Of a DNA stretch of 34,216 nucleotides, positions 17,435-26,788 are shown piece by piece (the first letter of the stretch is position 1; each line of letters begins with the position of its first letter). The translations under genes were made by a program, and so were the position numbers. Source of the stretch: Bacillota bacterium (GTDB taxonomy: Bacteria; Bacillota; Dethiobacteria; DTU022; PWGO01); assembly GCA_012518215.1 (NCBI GenBank), contig JAAYSV010000038.1, positions 1 through 34,216 on the forward strand, given 5' to 3'. The notes beneath the pieces are model-generated. The model had not been told where the DNA came from. It worked only from the letters and a program-made list of their open reading frames with translations, and searched no databases.

Positions 17435-19909
17435 TTGAAAGCAATAGTGATGGCCGGAGGCAGCGGATCCCGCCTGCGCCCGCTAACCTGTGCCCTTCCC
17501 AAGCCCATGGTGCCGGTCATGAATCGGCCATTGATGGAATACACACTGGAACTCCTTTATCTGCATGGATTCAGGGAGGTGGCGGCCACCCTCCAGTATC
17601 TGCCCGGTGAAATTGAAGATGCGCTGGGAGATGGGAGCCGATTCGGGCTCAACATGCATTACTATATTGAAGAAGAACCGCTTGGCACCGCCGGCAGTGT
17701 CAAGAATGCCGCAGCTTTTCTTGACGAAACCTTCATGGTCATCAGTGGCGATGCGCTGACAGATTTTGACCTCTCAGCCGCGGTAGAATTTCATCACCGC
17801 AAGGGGGCCATGGCCACTTTGATTCTTACATCCGTGAACACCCCCCTTGAATATGGTATCGTCATCACTGCCGATGATGGACGCATCACCAGGTTCGTGG
17901 AAAAACCGGGGTGGGGTGAGGTGTTCAGCGATACGGCCAACACGGGAATCTATATCCTGGAACCCGAAGTCCTCGATCTGATTGAACCGGGAAAAATGTT
18001 TGACTTCAGCAAGGATCTTTTTCCCATCTTGCTGGAACGCAAGGAACCTCTGTTTGGTTGTGTTCTGCCCGGATACTGGTGTGATATCGGCAATCTGGAA
18101 CAGTACAGCCAGGCCCATCGGGATATCCTGGGGGGCAAGGTTGCCCTTCGCCTGGCCGCCCGGGAAGCGGAGAAAGGGGTCTGGCTGGAAGAGGGGGTTC
18201 TGCTGCATCCCCATGCAAAAATCGTTCCTCCTGTCTATATTGGCAGGGATAGCGTGATCGAGGCCCGGGCATCCGTTCAGGAATCGATCTTCGGCTCCGG
18301 GAATTTCATCGGGGAGCAGGCCTCGGCGAAGAGATGTATTGCCTGGAACGGGGTCAGCCTGGGGAAGAAAAGCGTGGTAAGGGGGGCCATCCTCTGCAGT
18401 TCCGTTCACCTCGAGCCCTCGGTTCAGGTCTACGAGGGCGCGGTCATCGGCAAGAGAAGCACGGTTGAAGAAGGTGCGGTGATCAAACCCGAGGTGAAAA
18501 TATGGCCGGAAAAACGGGTTGAAAACGGCAGCACTCTCCGGGAAAACCTTATCTGGGGAACCAGGGGACTGCGGAGTTTGTTCGGCTTTGACGGCGTCCG
18601 CGGTGAGATAAATCACAAATTTTTCCCCGAATCGGCCGCCAGGCTCGGGGCTGCCTTTGCATCGTTTCTTGAAGGAGGCAGTATCGCCATCGGAGGCGAT
18701 GCCTACGGAGCCACGCACATGTTCAAACAGGCTTTGTCAGCCGGGATTGCTTCCGCGGGGGCAGAAGTTTTTGATCTCGGTGAGACAATTATCCCCATTC
18801 TGCGCCGCCAGATCGTGGAAATGGGAATCGGCGGGGGCGTCTTTGTCCGCTTTGCCGACACCGACCCCCCGGTAATACTGTTCAAGTTCATGGATGGCAG
18901 GGGCCTGGATCTTTCCCGCGGGGAGGAAAGAAATGTAGAACAACTTTATTTCCGTGACGATTTTCCGCGTTGTTCGGGCATCTCCATCAAGAAACCCGCG
19001 CGTCTGCCCGATCCTCTGCCGCAATATCGGAAGGGGATACTGAAAAGAGTGGATCGGGAAAGCATCGGTCGGACCGGGTTTCGTATCGTGATCGGTTACT
19101 CCCCGCCGCTTGTCGAGAGGGCTCTTTTTCCCCTGCTCCGGGAACTGCGTTGCCGGGTAATTTCTCTGAATCCCAACGTGCCGCTTCATGAGGAACCGTG
19201 CTCGTTGGAGGCGCTCCGCCACTACCGGCAGGAAGTGGCCACGGCTGTGAGGCAGATATCGGCTACCCTGGGGGTAATCTTTGATCCCGGTGCCGAGGAA
19301 ATGATGTTGTTCGATGAACGAGGCCGTGTCGTGGAAGGAGAACTTTACAAGGCTCTCATTTCGCTGCTTCTTTTCCGCATGCGCAAGGGGGAAACCGTGG
19401 CTGTTCCGGTCAATGCTTCGGGGGTCATCGAAAAACTTGCGGCCCGCTATCAGGGGAAGGTATTGCGCACGCGCACCGCCCCTTCATACCAGATGAATGC
19501 GCTGCAGCAGGAAAAAGGCCAACATCTTGAAGGGTTTTCCTCTCTTTCGCTGAATCTGGACTGTATCGGTGCTCTTGTTTACCTTCTTGAATTCATGGCT
19601 CTCCAGGAAACCAACCTTTCCACACTGCTCACGGAGATACCGGACATATACCTGCTGGAGAAACAGGTTCCCTGTCCATGGGAGGAGAAAGGCCGCGTCA
19701 TGCGCATGCTCATAGAAGAAACCGCCGGCAAGAGGACCGAGATGATCGATGGCCTGAAGGTTCATCATCCCGAGGGATGGGCACTGGTTCTGCCGCATCC
19801 GGAAAAACCCGCCTACAATATTTACGGTGAGGGATTCGACGAGGAGATATCCGCCTCGCTCACCGATCTCTATGCCCGCAAAGTTGACCGTCTGATCAGA
19901 AAACCCTGA
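17435..19909 (+). CDS. Sugar-1-phosphate nucleotidyltransferase fused to a degenerate phosphoglucomutase-like domain (824 aa)
   Basis: This bifunctional-looking fusion resembles proteins annotated as mannose-1-phosphate guanylyltransferase in cyanobacteria and Clostridia. The TTG start is preferred because the protein then opens [18 protein letters not shown], the complete nucleotide-binding signature; GAAGGTG at 17419-17425 is the ribosome site. PKPM (22-25) and the metal-binding GDALTDFD (D106) are present. Residues ~240-370 form a left-handed beta-helix with hexapeptide spacing ([28 protein letters not shown]). Residues ~375-820 follow the phosphohexomutase fold ([20 protein letters not shown]). 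However, the usual phosphoserine loop TASHNP is replaced by VRFADTDPP, and the metal loop DGDGDR by [11 protein letters not shown]. Mutase activity is therefore doubtful, and the half may be regulatory. The gene probably supplies nucleotide sugar to the upstream GT4. Confidence 0.85.
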   Translation: MKAIVMAGGSGSRLRPLTCALPKPMVPVMNRPLMEYTLELLYLHGFREVAATLQYLPGEIEDALGDGSRFGLNMHYYIEEEPLGTAGSVKNAAAFLDETFMVISGDALTDFDLSAAVEFHHRKGAMATLILTSVNTPLEYGIVITADDGRITRFVEKPGWGEVFSDTANTGIYILEPEVLDLIEPGKMFDFSKDLFPILLERKEPLFGCVLPGYWCDIGNLEQYSQAHRDILGGKVALRLAAREAEKGVWLEEGVLLHPHAKIVPPVYIGRDSVIEARASVQESIFGSGNFIGEQASAKRCIAWNGVSLGKKSVVRGAILCSSVHLEPSVQVYEGAVIGKRSTVEEGAVIKPEVKIWPEKRVENGSTLRENLIWGTRGLRSLFGFDGVRGEINHKFFPESAARLGAAFASFLEGGSIAIGGDAYGATHMFKQALSAGIASAGAEVFDLGETIIPILRRQIVEMGIGGGVFVRFADTDPPVILFKFMDGRGLDLSRGEERNVEQLYFRDDFPRCSGISIKKPARLPDPLPQYRKGILKRVDRESIGRTGFRIVIGYSPPLVERALFPLLRELRCRVISLNPNVPLHEEPCSLEALRHYRQEVATAVRQISATLGVIFDPGAEEMMLFDERGRVVEGELYKALISLLLFRMRKGETVAVPVNASGVIEKLAARYQGKVLRTRTAPSYQMNALQQEKGQHLEGFSSLSLNLDCIGALVYLLEFMALQETNLSTLLTEIPDIYLLEKQVPCPWEEKGRVMRMLIEETAGKRTEMIDGLKVHHPEGWALVLPHPEKPAYNIYGEGFDEEISASLTDLYARKVDRLIRKP

Positions 19910-20021
19910 TCCTGTTTTCCTTCGTTGGAACAAGACATTTTCACCCTCAGCATTGCCATAATCACCGGAGAAACTCACGCTACATCACTAGCGCATTCGT
20001 AAAGCGCACTGTATTCCATCG

Positions 20022-20135
20022 CCCGAGATTCCTCGCGGCGCTATCCTTACCGACCAGGGGGCGATTTTCCTGCTAGCATTGTATAACAGCATAACGCCTG
20101 CGAACTGCAAAAGACCGCTTGCTCGGAATGACAGG
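20022..20135 (+). repeat. Gamma repeat unit, copy 5
   Basis: This 114-bp unit runs from CCCGAGATTCCTCGCGGCGC to GGAATGACAGG. The interior GCATTGTATAACAGCATAA matches, inverted, the interior of the gamma copy at 33813-33923. Confidence 0.8.
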
Positions 20136-20160
20136 GGGGAGGTCGCCGCAGGCGAGCGAA

Positions 20161-20369
20161 GAATCCCCTCCTCGTAAACACTTTACCATCGCCATAAACT
20201 GGTTCCTAGGCTTCTGTTTTTCCCCCGTACGGATATGTTGGCGTCAGCGACATGGAGTGAATGGCTGCCATAGCCGGTGAAGGCGAGGAAGCGAAACGGG
20301 ATTGCCGACGTGATGTGACAGTGTAGTACCTGTCATTCTGAGGGAGCCCTGTTTTTTGGGGCGACCGAA
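20161..20369 (+). repeat. Alpha repeat unit, copy 3 (complete)
   Basis: This is an exact 209-bp unit between two GAATCCCCTCCTCGTA heads and the best-preserved + strand copy. It is followed directly by beta. Confidence 0.85.
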
Positions 20370-20577
20370 GAATCCCCTCCTCGTACATACCCCACCACTG
20401 CCATAAGCTGGTTCCTGTTTTCCCCTGGCCAAGTCGCCAAGCCAACATATAAAAAAAGAAAAAGCAAACGTAGGCGGTCGAGAAAACCCTTGTTAATACC
20501 ACTTACTCAGGGGAGGGAAACTGATTCCTAGGTTTTATATTTTCGCATACCCACAAAAGAGAGCTTCAGTTCCTGAA
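20370..20577 (+). repeat. Beta repeat unit, copy 2
   Basis: This 208-bp unit matches 254-462 along its length, including the CCCCTGGCCAAGTCGCC and GGGAAACTGATTCCT landmarks. Confidence 0.8.
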
Positions 20578-20783
20578 GAATCCCCTCCTCGTATACACCT
20601 TACCATCGCCATAAACTGGTTCCTGGCTTTTATCTTTTCCCCGTACAGGTATATTGACGGCAGCGGCACAGAGTAAGCACCCATGAACGGCCCGGTCGCC
20701 AAGCCAACATATAAAAAATATTTTATCTTTTCCCGGTACGGCATATCGGCAAAAGCGGATGGCAGCTTGAAGGGTTTTTGATC

Positions 20784-20792
20784 TGCTATAAT
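20784..20792 (+). promoter_or_regulatory. Extended -10 promoter for the EEP gene
   Basis: TGCTATAAT is a perfect extended -10 (TG at 20784-20785, TATAAT at 20787-20792). A -35-like TTGAAG lies at 20767-20772 with only 14-bp spacing, which the extended -10 can tolerate. Transcription would begin near 20799, about 60 nt before the EEP start. Confidence 0.6.
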
Positions 20793-20859
20793 GTATAGTA
20801 ACAGGAAACAGATGGTGGCAAAAAAAAGTTCTGGCGACAACTCTGCAAGGAGGGATAAC

Positions 20860-21873
20860 ATGTTCAAGAAAGTGGCGAAGGGGCTGCTGGTTGTTCTTCT
20901 GCTACTGGCATTGGTGGGGGTGGTGGCTTACGGGGTCATCTATGCCGGGATCCCCTTGACGGAGAACCCGGTCATGGGGATGGACAGTCTGGCAGTACCC
21001 GAGCACATCCAGGAAGAAGACACCGGCATCAAGGTGATGAGTTACAACATCAGGCTTATCACCAGAGAAAGCGACGTGGCGCATTACTGGACCAATCGCC
21101 GGGAACATATGGTTGATTTGATAAAAAATTATGATGCCGACATTATCGGTTTTCAGGAGGTAACTCACCCCCAGTACAGGTACCTGATCGAGCAGTTGGG
21201 CGATGAATATGATCATTACGGGCTCTACCGTTCCGGCCTGAACAGGGAAAGAGGAAACATAATTATCGGAGATCCGGATCCCGAACCAACCTTGCTGAAC
21301 ATGCTACGAATTTCAATCGTGGACGAGGGCTCTCCAATATTCTACAGGAAGTCCCGTTTCGAGCTGCTGAACTATGACACGTTCTGGCTGCGGGAAAATC
21401 CGATGAAACCGGGGCGGGGTTGGGACGCCCGTATCAAGAGAATATGTTCCACGGTTGAATTGCGGGATCATTACACCGGGCGCATCCTTACCATCTACAA
21501 TACCCATTTTGACCACATTGGCGAGCAGGCCAGGCAGAACAGTGCCCTTCTCATCAATGAAATTTCTGAACAGGCGCAGGGCACGCCCATCGTTATGGGT
21601 GATTTCAATGCCCCCGAAGGCAGTGTCGTTTACAATACCCTGATTTCCCGCTCCCTGGCGGACGCCAAATATCTGAGCCCCGCGGACCTGCGGGACAGTG
21701 GCCGGACCTACAACGGTTACGGAAAAGCGGATGACGATCATCCCATTGATTTTATCTTTACCGATGAAAGTTCTTTCCGGGCAAGCAGTTATCGTATCAT
21801 CACCGATATGCACACCGGTAGCATTTATATCTCGGACCATTTTCCGCTTCTGGTTGAACTGGAATATCAATAG
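20860..21873 (+). CDS. Membrane-anchored endonuclease/exonuclease/phosphatase (EEP) superfamily protein (337 aa)
   Basis: This is a DNase I-fold phosphodiesterase, probably displayed outside the membrane by an N-terminal anchor (LLVVLLLLALVGVVAYGVIY, residues ~8-28). The start is the ATG at 20860 with AAGGAGGG at 20847-20854. A longer frame from 20791 is excluded because its ATG lies inside the -10 element. Catalytic motifs are in order: SYNIRL (~61), GFQEV with the metal-binding Glu (~97), WDARIKR, NTHFDHIGEQAR, GDFNAP (~247), DFIF (~310) and the C-terminal SDHFPLL (~325). The family includes nucleases, sphingomyelinases and inositol phosphatases, and the sequence does not decide between these. 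An APC permease gene follows after 74 bp, probably in the same transcript. Confidence 0.85.
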   Translation: MFKKVAKGLLVVLLLLALVGVVAYGVIYAGIPLTENPVMGMDSLAVPEHIQEEDTGIKVMSYNIRLITRESDVAHYWTNRREHMVDLIKNYDADIIGFQEVTHPQYRYLIEQLGDEYDHYGLYRSGLNRERGNIIIGDPDPEPTLLNMLRISIVDEGSPIFYRKSRFELLNYDTFWLRENPMKPGRGWDARIKRICSTVELRDHYTGRILTIYNTHFDHIGEQARQNSALLINEISEQAQGTPIVMGDFNAPEGSVVYNTLISRSLADAKYLSPADLRDSGRTYNGYGKADDDHPIDFIFTDESSFRASSYRIITDMHTGSIYISDHFPLLVELEYQ

Positions 21874-21947
21874 GCGGGGTTGCCGGGATGTAGAAACAAT
21901 ACCGGAAACAAAGGCGGCGGAGTGACTGCAGAAAAGGGGGAATAGTG

Positions 21948-23324
21948 ATGACAGGAAAAAGTGAATTCGGATTGAAACGGGTACTTGGTTTATGGGAAGT
22001 GGTTGCCATAGCTATCGGTCAAACTATCGGGGCGGGGATATTTGTCATGACCGGCATGGCCACCGGCCACACCGGGCCATCGGTGCCCCTGGCTTATCTT
22101 CTGGCCGCCATTCCCGTTATTTTCATGATGCTTCCGCTGGCCATGCTCGGTTCCGCCCTGCCCACCACCGGGGGCAATTACAAGTATGCCAGCCGCCTTT
22201 TCTCGCCGCGGGCGGCCTTCCTTGGCGTATGGGGGTTCATGGGCGGTACACTGGTGGGTGCTTTTCCCCTCTGGGCCCTCAGCGGGGCGCGATATCTTCA
22301 GGCTGTTTTCGAACTGCCTGCCGTTCCAACGGCGGTGGCGATCATGACCATCTTGCTGCTGGTAAATCTGTTTGGCATCACCGCAGCGGCTGTCTTGCAG
22401 GCCATATTCGTGGCAATATTGCTCCTCTCCCTTCTTCTGTTCGGCCTGATCGGCTTTCCCCATATCGATCCGGCCAACTTCACCCCGTTTTTACCCCATG
22501 GGGCCTATGGCCTTCTGGTTGCTACCTGCCTGCTTACCTTTACTCACCTCGGGGCAAATGCGATTATCGAGCTCGGCGGTGAGATAAAGCAGCCCGGGCG
22601 GGTTATTCCGCGGGCGTTCATGATCTCCATCCCCACGGTTGCCCTGCTCTACTTGCTGGTTGCAATCACGGCGGCAGGGGTGTTGCCGTGGACGGCTACA
22701 GCCGGAGAACCGCTCACGGTGGCGGCTGCCGCTTTCATGAACAAACCCATGTTCAATTTCTTTGTTTTCGGCGGCGGAATGCTGGCGATCATCACCACGC
22801 TCAACGCCGGTTTCATGTGGGGCACCAAGTCGCTCCTGGTGATGGCGGCGGACGGTCTTTTTCCGCGTGCCCTCACTGCAGTGAACCGCCGTTTTGGAAC
22901 CCCGCACTGGTTCTTGCTCATGATCTACGTCATTACCTGCGGATCGATCATCATTTTCGGTGAAGAGTACCTGGAAGCATTCAGCGCCCTCGGCTCCATC
23001 GGGGGGATGATCATCTTTCTGCCGGTTATGGGTGCGGCCATACTGCTGCCGCGCCGTGCACCCGAAGCTTATGCGGACAGCCCCTTCAAATTGAAGGGTT
23101 TCTGGCTGTATTCGGTACCGGCCCTGGGGATACTGCTGACCATCCTGGCCATCGGTATGTTGCTGGTCGATCTATGGTCCAAGCCCATCGGCATCATCTT
23201 CTGCTATCTTTTTATCGTCTGGCTGATCATGGGGTTTATTTTTTACGAATGGCGCAGGCGGGTGCTGCGCAAACAAGGCCTGGAGCCAACTTCCAGGACC
23301 ATTCGTGGCAAAGATTTTCACTGA
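21948..23324 (+). CDS. APC-superfamily amino-acid permease (458 aa)
   Basis: This is a cytoplasmic-membrane secondary transporter for amino acids or related amines. The chosen ATG at 21948 has AGGGGG at 21935-21940 with 7-nt spacing; the GTG one codon earlier is too close to it. The protein opens with the APC helix-1 signature VVAIAIGQTIGAGIFVMTG, where the GAGIF loop binds the substrate carboxylate. About twelve hydrophobic helices follow, along with the usual IIELGGEIKQPGRVIPRA loop between helices 6 and 7 and the KSLLVMAADGLFP motif. The length is typical. The substrate cannot be named. It probably shares the EEP promoter. Confidence 0.88.
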   Translation: MTGKSEFGLKRVLGLWEVVAIAIGQTIGAGIFVMTGMATGHTGPSVPLAYLLAAIPVIFMMLPLAMLGSALPTTGGNYKYASRLFSPRAAFLGVWGFMGGTLVGAFPLWALSGARYLQAVFELPAVPTAVAIMTILLLVNLFGITAAAVLQAIFVAILLLSLLLFGLIGFPHIDPANFTPFLPHGAYGLLVATCLLTFTHLGANAIIELGGEIKQPGRVIPRAFMISIPTVALLYLLVAITAAGVLPWTATAGEPLTVAAAAFMNKPMFNFFVFGGGMLAIITTLNAGFMWGTKSLLVMAADGLFPRALTAVNRRFGTPHWFLLMIYVITCGSIIIFGEEYLEAFSALGSIGGMIIFLPVMGAAILLPRRAPEAYADSPFKLKGFWLYSVPALGILLTILAIGMLLVDLWSKPIGIIFCYLFIVWLIMGFIFYEWRRRVLRKQGLEPTSRTIRGKDFH

Positions 23325-23600
23325 TTTTGCCACCGCCATAAGCAAGTTTGTTTCGTAACGGGGCAGTGCCGGAGTATTCGGGGGCAATATCATTCGCACC
23401 TTGCAACTCTTCCCCTTTTTGTTCCCCCCCGTTCTCCGCCTGCCTTCTTGCTCTTTACTGTGGCCTGGCATCTGCGGGCACCGTCAAGGCAGGGTGGGCA
23501 GTCCCGGCAGGATGATGGCACCTCCAATTCAAGGCAGAACGTCCGCCCGCCTGGCCGCCGGATAAATTTTTCCGGCAATGTTGCAGCGGCACACATACCT
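23325..23600. other. Intergenic stretch without a recognised gene
   Basis: This spans from the permease stop to the promoter region of the sugar operon. Only short frames with no ribosome site are present. No terminator hairpin or copy of the repeat units was seen. Confidence 0.5.
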
Positions 23601-23612
23601 CGCTTGACCAAC

Positions 23613-23641
23613 TTGACATTTCGGGAAGGCAAATATAGAGT
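23613..23641 (+). promoter_or_regulatory. Putative sigma-A promoter of the sugar operon
   Basis: A consensus -35 TTGACA (23613-23618), 17-bp spacer and TAGAGT -10 (23636-23641, four of six consensus bases) are present. The start would be near 23648, about 77-86 nt before the GH13 start. Confidence 0.5.
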
Positions 23642-23652
23642 ATAACTAAGAA

Positions 23653-23665
23653 ACTTTATAAAAGT
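23653..23665 (+). promoter_or_regulatory. Candidate operator for the ROK regulator
   Basis: ACTTT-ATA-AAAGT forms a short palindrome with 5-bp arms, in an AT-rich run just after the predicted transcription start. That is where binding would block transcription. The assignment to the ROK protein is inference from gene order. Confidence 0.3.
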
Positions 23666-23724
23666 ATTTTAATAACCTTCCGAGAACAGGCAGAAATTTC
23701 GGGTAAAAAAATAAGGATGAAGGG

Positions 23725-25344
23725 GTGGAAACCATGAAAGAACCCTGGTGGAAGGAAGCGGTTATTTATCAGATCTATCCGCGCAGTTTTCTTGATTCGG
23801 GTGATGACGGGGTCGGGGATATCCGGGGCATCATCAGCAAACTTGATTATCTGAACGACGGTACGGAAAGATCCCTCGGTATTGACGCCATATGGTTGAA
23901 TCCTGTATATCCATCACCCCAGTACGACTTCGGCTACGACATCATGGATTTTCGCGGCATAGATCCGCAGTACGGCACGATGGCGGATTTTGAAGAGCTC
24001 CTTCGGGAGGCTCACAAACGCAACATCCGTATCATCATGGACATCGTGCCCAGTGTAACCTCCCATCTGCATCCCTGGTTCATCGAATCCCGTTCATCGC
24101 GTGACAATCCCAGGCGGGATTGGTACATCTGGCAGGATGCGCCCCCGAACAGGAAATACCCCAACAACTGGCTCGGCGCCTTCGGCGGGCGGGCCTGGGA
24201 CTGGGACAAAAAAACTGGACAGTTTTACTACCATAATTCCTTGCCCGAGCAGCCGGATTTGAACTGGCGCAATCCCGAGGTGGAGCGCGAAATCCTCGAC
24301 GTCCTCGATTTCTGGTTCCAGAAAGGCGTCGATGGCTTTCGTATCGATGTGCTCAATTATCCATACAAGGACAAATATTTCCGCAGCAATCCGTATTGCA
24401 TCGGTATCCGCCCCTACGACATGCAGAAGCATCTTTACGACAAGGATCTGCCCGAAAGCGTGGAGGTCGGGAAGAAAATGCGTCTCGTTGCGGACAGATA
24501 CCCGGACAGGATGCTTGTCGCCGAGGTATACAACTTTGATCCCGAGGAAGCTGTACGCTACTACGGCGAGGACCGGGACGGGCCTCACATGGTTTTCAAT
24601 TTTTCCGCTGCATTTTCGCCCTTCAGGGCTTCCGCGTTTCAAAAAAAGGTTGAAAGGTGGGAGGAACTCGTTGCCGACAGGGGGTGGCCATGTTATTTTT
24701 TTTCCAACCACGATATACCCCGCCATATCACCCGTTTTTCCCTTGGGCAGGGGAGATGGGCCACGGAACGGGCCAGGGTGGCCGCGGCTTTCTTGCTGAC
24801 GATACGCGGTACCCCTTTTCTCTACATGGGAGAGGAGATCGGCATGAAAAGCTACTTCATGAAAAAGAAGGATCTGATGGACCCTGTCGGTATCCGTTAT
24901 TGGCCCTTCTACGGACGGGATTGGGCACGAACCCCTGTCCAGTGGAACGATGGCTTGCATGCCGGTTTCTCCGGGGCGAAACCCTGGCTTCCCGTCAACC
25001 CCGATTACCGGGAATGCAATGTGCAGGCCCAGGAAAATGATCCCGGATCGCTCCTGAACTGGTACCGGAAGTTGATCTGGCTTCGGAAGAAACACAGCGC
25101 CCTCGGCGGGGGAAAACTGATATTCCTCCGGGGATTGCCGGAGGGCCTGCTCGGTTATCTGCGTCGGGATGAGAAGGAAGAAATTCTTGTCCTCCTCAAT
25201 TTCACGGCGGCACCCGGAAAATGCGCGCTGTTACACGGATCGAAGAGGGTCGAAGAATTGTTGAGTTACGAGGCCCGGCTTGACGGCGAAAAATTGTATC
25301 TTGGCCGGTATGGCATATTTATCGCCGGTTTGAAAAGCGTATAA
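23725..25344 (+). CDS. GH13-family alpha-glucosidase-like enzyme with an altered region I (539 aa)
   Basis: This protein belongs to the oligo-1,6-glucosidase / alpha-glucosidase branch of GH13, cytosolic (no signal peptide), expected to cut alpha-glucosidic bonds in imported oligosaccharides. GTG 23725 (AAGGA at 23713-23717) and ATG 23734 (AGGGG) are both acceptable starts. It opens with WWKEAVIYQIYPRSF. The nucleophile D208 (GFRIDV), acid/base E267 (LVAEVY) and D330 (FFSNHDIPRH) are kept, and a C-terminal beta domain is present. Region I normally reads DxVxNHTSDxHPWF but is DIVPSVTSHLHPWF here: Asn, His and the later Asp become S110, V111 and H114. The flanking HPWFIESRSSRDNPRRDWYI is perfectly conserved, so a frameshift is excluded. 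Activity or specificity may be changed. It is the first gene of the sugar operon. Confidence 0.9.
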   Translation: METMKEPWWKEAVIYQIYPRSFLDSGDDGVGDIRGIISKLDYLNDGTERSLGIDAIWLNPVYPSPQYDFGYDIMDFRGIDPQYGTMADFEELLREAHKRNIRIIMDIVPSVTSHLHPWFIESRSSRDNPRRDWYIWQDAPPNRKYPNNWLGAFGGRAWDWDKKTGQFYYHNSLPEQPDLNWRNPEVEREILDVLDFWFQKGVDGFRIDVLNYPYKDKYFRSNPYCIGIRPYDMQKHLYDKDLPESVEVGKKMRLVADRYPDRMLVAEVYNFDPEEAVRYYGEDRDGPHMVFNFSAAFSPFRASAFQKKVERWEELVADRGWPCYFFSNHDIPRHITRFSLGQGRWATERARVAAAFLLTIRGTPFLYMGEEIGMKSYFMKKKDLMDPVGIRYWPFYGRDWARTPVQWNDGLHAGFSGAKPWLPVNPDYRECNVQAQENDPGSLLNWYRKLIWLRKKHSALGGGKLIFLRGLPEGLLGYLRRDEKEEILVLLNFTAAPGKCALLHGSKRVEELLSYEARLDGEKLYLGRYGIFIAGLKSV

Positions 25345-25371
25345 TCGGAGGACATTCGGTGGGAGAGCGAA

Positions 25372-26622
25372 ATGGAAAGTAAAATGAACAGCACCGCCAT
25401 GATGCGCAAGAAAAATTTGCTGAAAATAATAGAAGTTGTCCTGGGGAACCCGTATCTATCACGTCCGGAAATAGCCAGAATGGTGGGGCTCACCGGTATG
25501 ACGGTCAATACCCTGGTGGCCGAATTGGAACGCCGCAACATCGTTGTTCAGAAGGGGTTGCAGGATTCAAAGGGCGGCAGAAAGGCGCTTCTCTACAATA
25601 TCAACTGCAAATCGAAGACGATCGTGGGTGTAACCCTGCAGATCGAGCAGGCTACCGTGGACATCTTTGATCTATGCGGTCGGAAGATGGCGGAAGGCAT
25701 CGTCCTCCCCCTGCATGCAGGGGAGCAGATCGAGCGGGATCTCTCCCGCATCGTTGCAGCAATCAGGAAAATCACCTCCGGCTCCACCGGAAACAGGGAA
25801 GATATCCTCGGGGTCGGCATGGCGGTTCCCGGGCGTGTGGATTGCCGGAACGGCATTGTCTACAATCTCACCAATATGCCCCGGTGGCGCAATGTTCCCC
25901 TGAAGGAAATGCTGGAAAAAGAGCTGGGGATGCCCGTATTTGTGGAAAGAGATACCTATGCGCATCTGAGGCACCTGAGGTTGTCCGCACAGGCGGAGGA
26001 CAGGGGAGATGTTCCCAACATGGTTTATCTTGCCATCGACGAGGGGATCGGTGCGGGAGTGATCCTGGACAACCGGGTTTACCATGGTTCCCATGGACTG
26101 GCGGGAGAGGTCGGGCATATCTCGCTTGACCCGGACGGCCCACCCTGCAACTGCGGCAACCGCGGATGTACGGAAGTTTATGCTTCTCACGATGCCATCA
26201 TCCGCAACTATGCCCGCAACCTGAAAAAGATGTCCCTGGAAGATGCGGAGGTTGGCAACGTCCTCGGCAGGCGCTCCCTGGAAAATAAATTCATACTTGA
26301 TCTTGCGCGGAAAGCTGCGGATGGCGATGCGGCTGCAGACCATGCCTTTCAGGTAGCAGTCAGATACCTGGCCGCGTGCATCATCAATATCATCAACATG
26401 TACGATCCTTCGCTCATCGTTATCGAGTGCAAGTGGATGCGCATGGCGCGGAAATATTTCCACATGGTCGTGAGCAGTGTTTTTCAGGGGTGCAGGCTTT
26501 TCAACAGAAATGACGTCGAGATAGTGTTGAACCCCGTTGAAGATATTTTTGAATCCTCCTCCTATGCGGTGGTGATGGACAGGATGCTCACGGAACCGGA
26601 CGGCAATGCTCTGATTGGCTAG
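25372..26622 (+). CDS. ROK-family transcriptional regulator (NagC/XylR type, 416 aa)
   Basis: This is a sugar-responsive DNA-binding repressor of the kind that controls the operon it sits in. GGGAG at 25361-25365 is the ribosome site, 28 bp after the GH13 stop. An N-terminal winged helix-turn-helix (~12-62, LSRPEIARMVGLTGMTVNTL) is followed by the ROK fold (~80-400). The zinc-binding motif H249-x9-C259-x-C261-x4-C266 (CNCGNRGC) is intact, as is the GEVGHISL signature. At the sugar-binding/catalytic Asp the usual VENDANAA reads VERDTYAH, keeping the Asp but not the Asn, consistent with a regulator rather than a kinase. The inducer is unknown. Confidence 0.9.
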   Translation: MESKMNSTAMMRKKNLLKIIEVVLGNPYLSRPEIARMVGLTGMTVNTLVAELERRNIVVQKGLQDSKGGRKALLYNINCKSKTIVGVTLQIEQATVDIFDLCGRKMAEGIVLPLHAGEQIERDLSRIVAAIRKITSGSTGNREDILGVGMAVPGRVDCRNGIVYNLTNMPRWRNVPLKEMLEKELGMPVFVERDTYAHLRHLRLSAQAEDRGDVPNMVYLAIDEGIGAGVILDNRVYHGSHGLAGEVGHISLDPDGPPCNCGNRGCTEVYASHDAIIRNYARNLKKMSLEDAEVGNVLGRRSLENKFILDLARKAADGDAAADHAFQVAVRYLAACIINIINMYDPSLIVIECKWMRMARKYFHMVVSSVFQGCRLFNRNDVEIVLNPVEDIFESSSYAVVMDRMLTEPDGNALIG

Positions 26623-26788
26623 ATCAAGAAGAAACAGATGAAAGAACTTGCCAAAGTTTTGCATGGATCCGTTGCAGCCATGCCATCCGGAGGAGAACCT
26701 TGGCCCCCTTTCCCCCCCGCCTTTTGCCGCATGGAAGGAGGGCATAACATCCAGGGCGCGGGAAAAACGAAAGGAACGTGATCGAACA

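Larger units (their letters stand above)
20022..20760 (+). repeat. Third intergenic repeat array (gamma, alpha, beta, decayed alpha/beta)
   Basis: The whole gap between the fusion gene and the EEP gene is repeat: gamma at 20022-20135, a short link, alpha at 20161-20369, beta at 20370-20577, then a decayed chimaeric unit 20578 to ~20755 that mixes alpha (CCGTACAGGTATATTG) and beta (GGTCGCCAAGCCAACATATAAA) parts. The orientation is the same as at 1-750. The array ends about 25 bp before the EEP promoter. Bases 19910-20021 show nothing notable. Confidence 0.85.
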
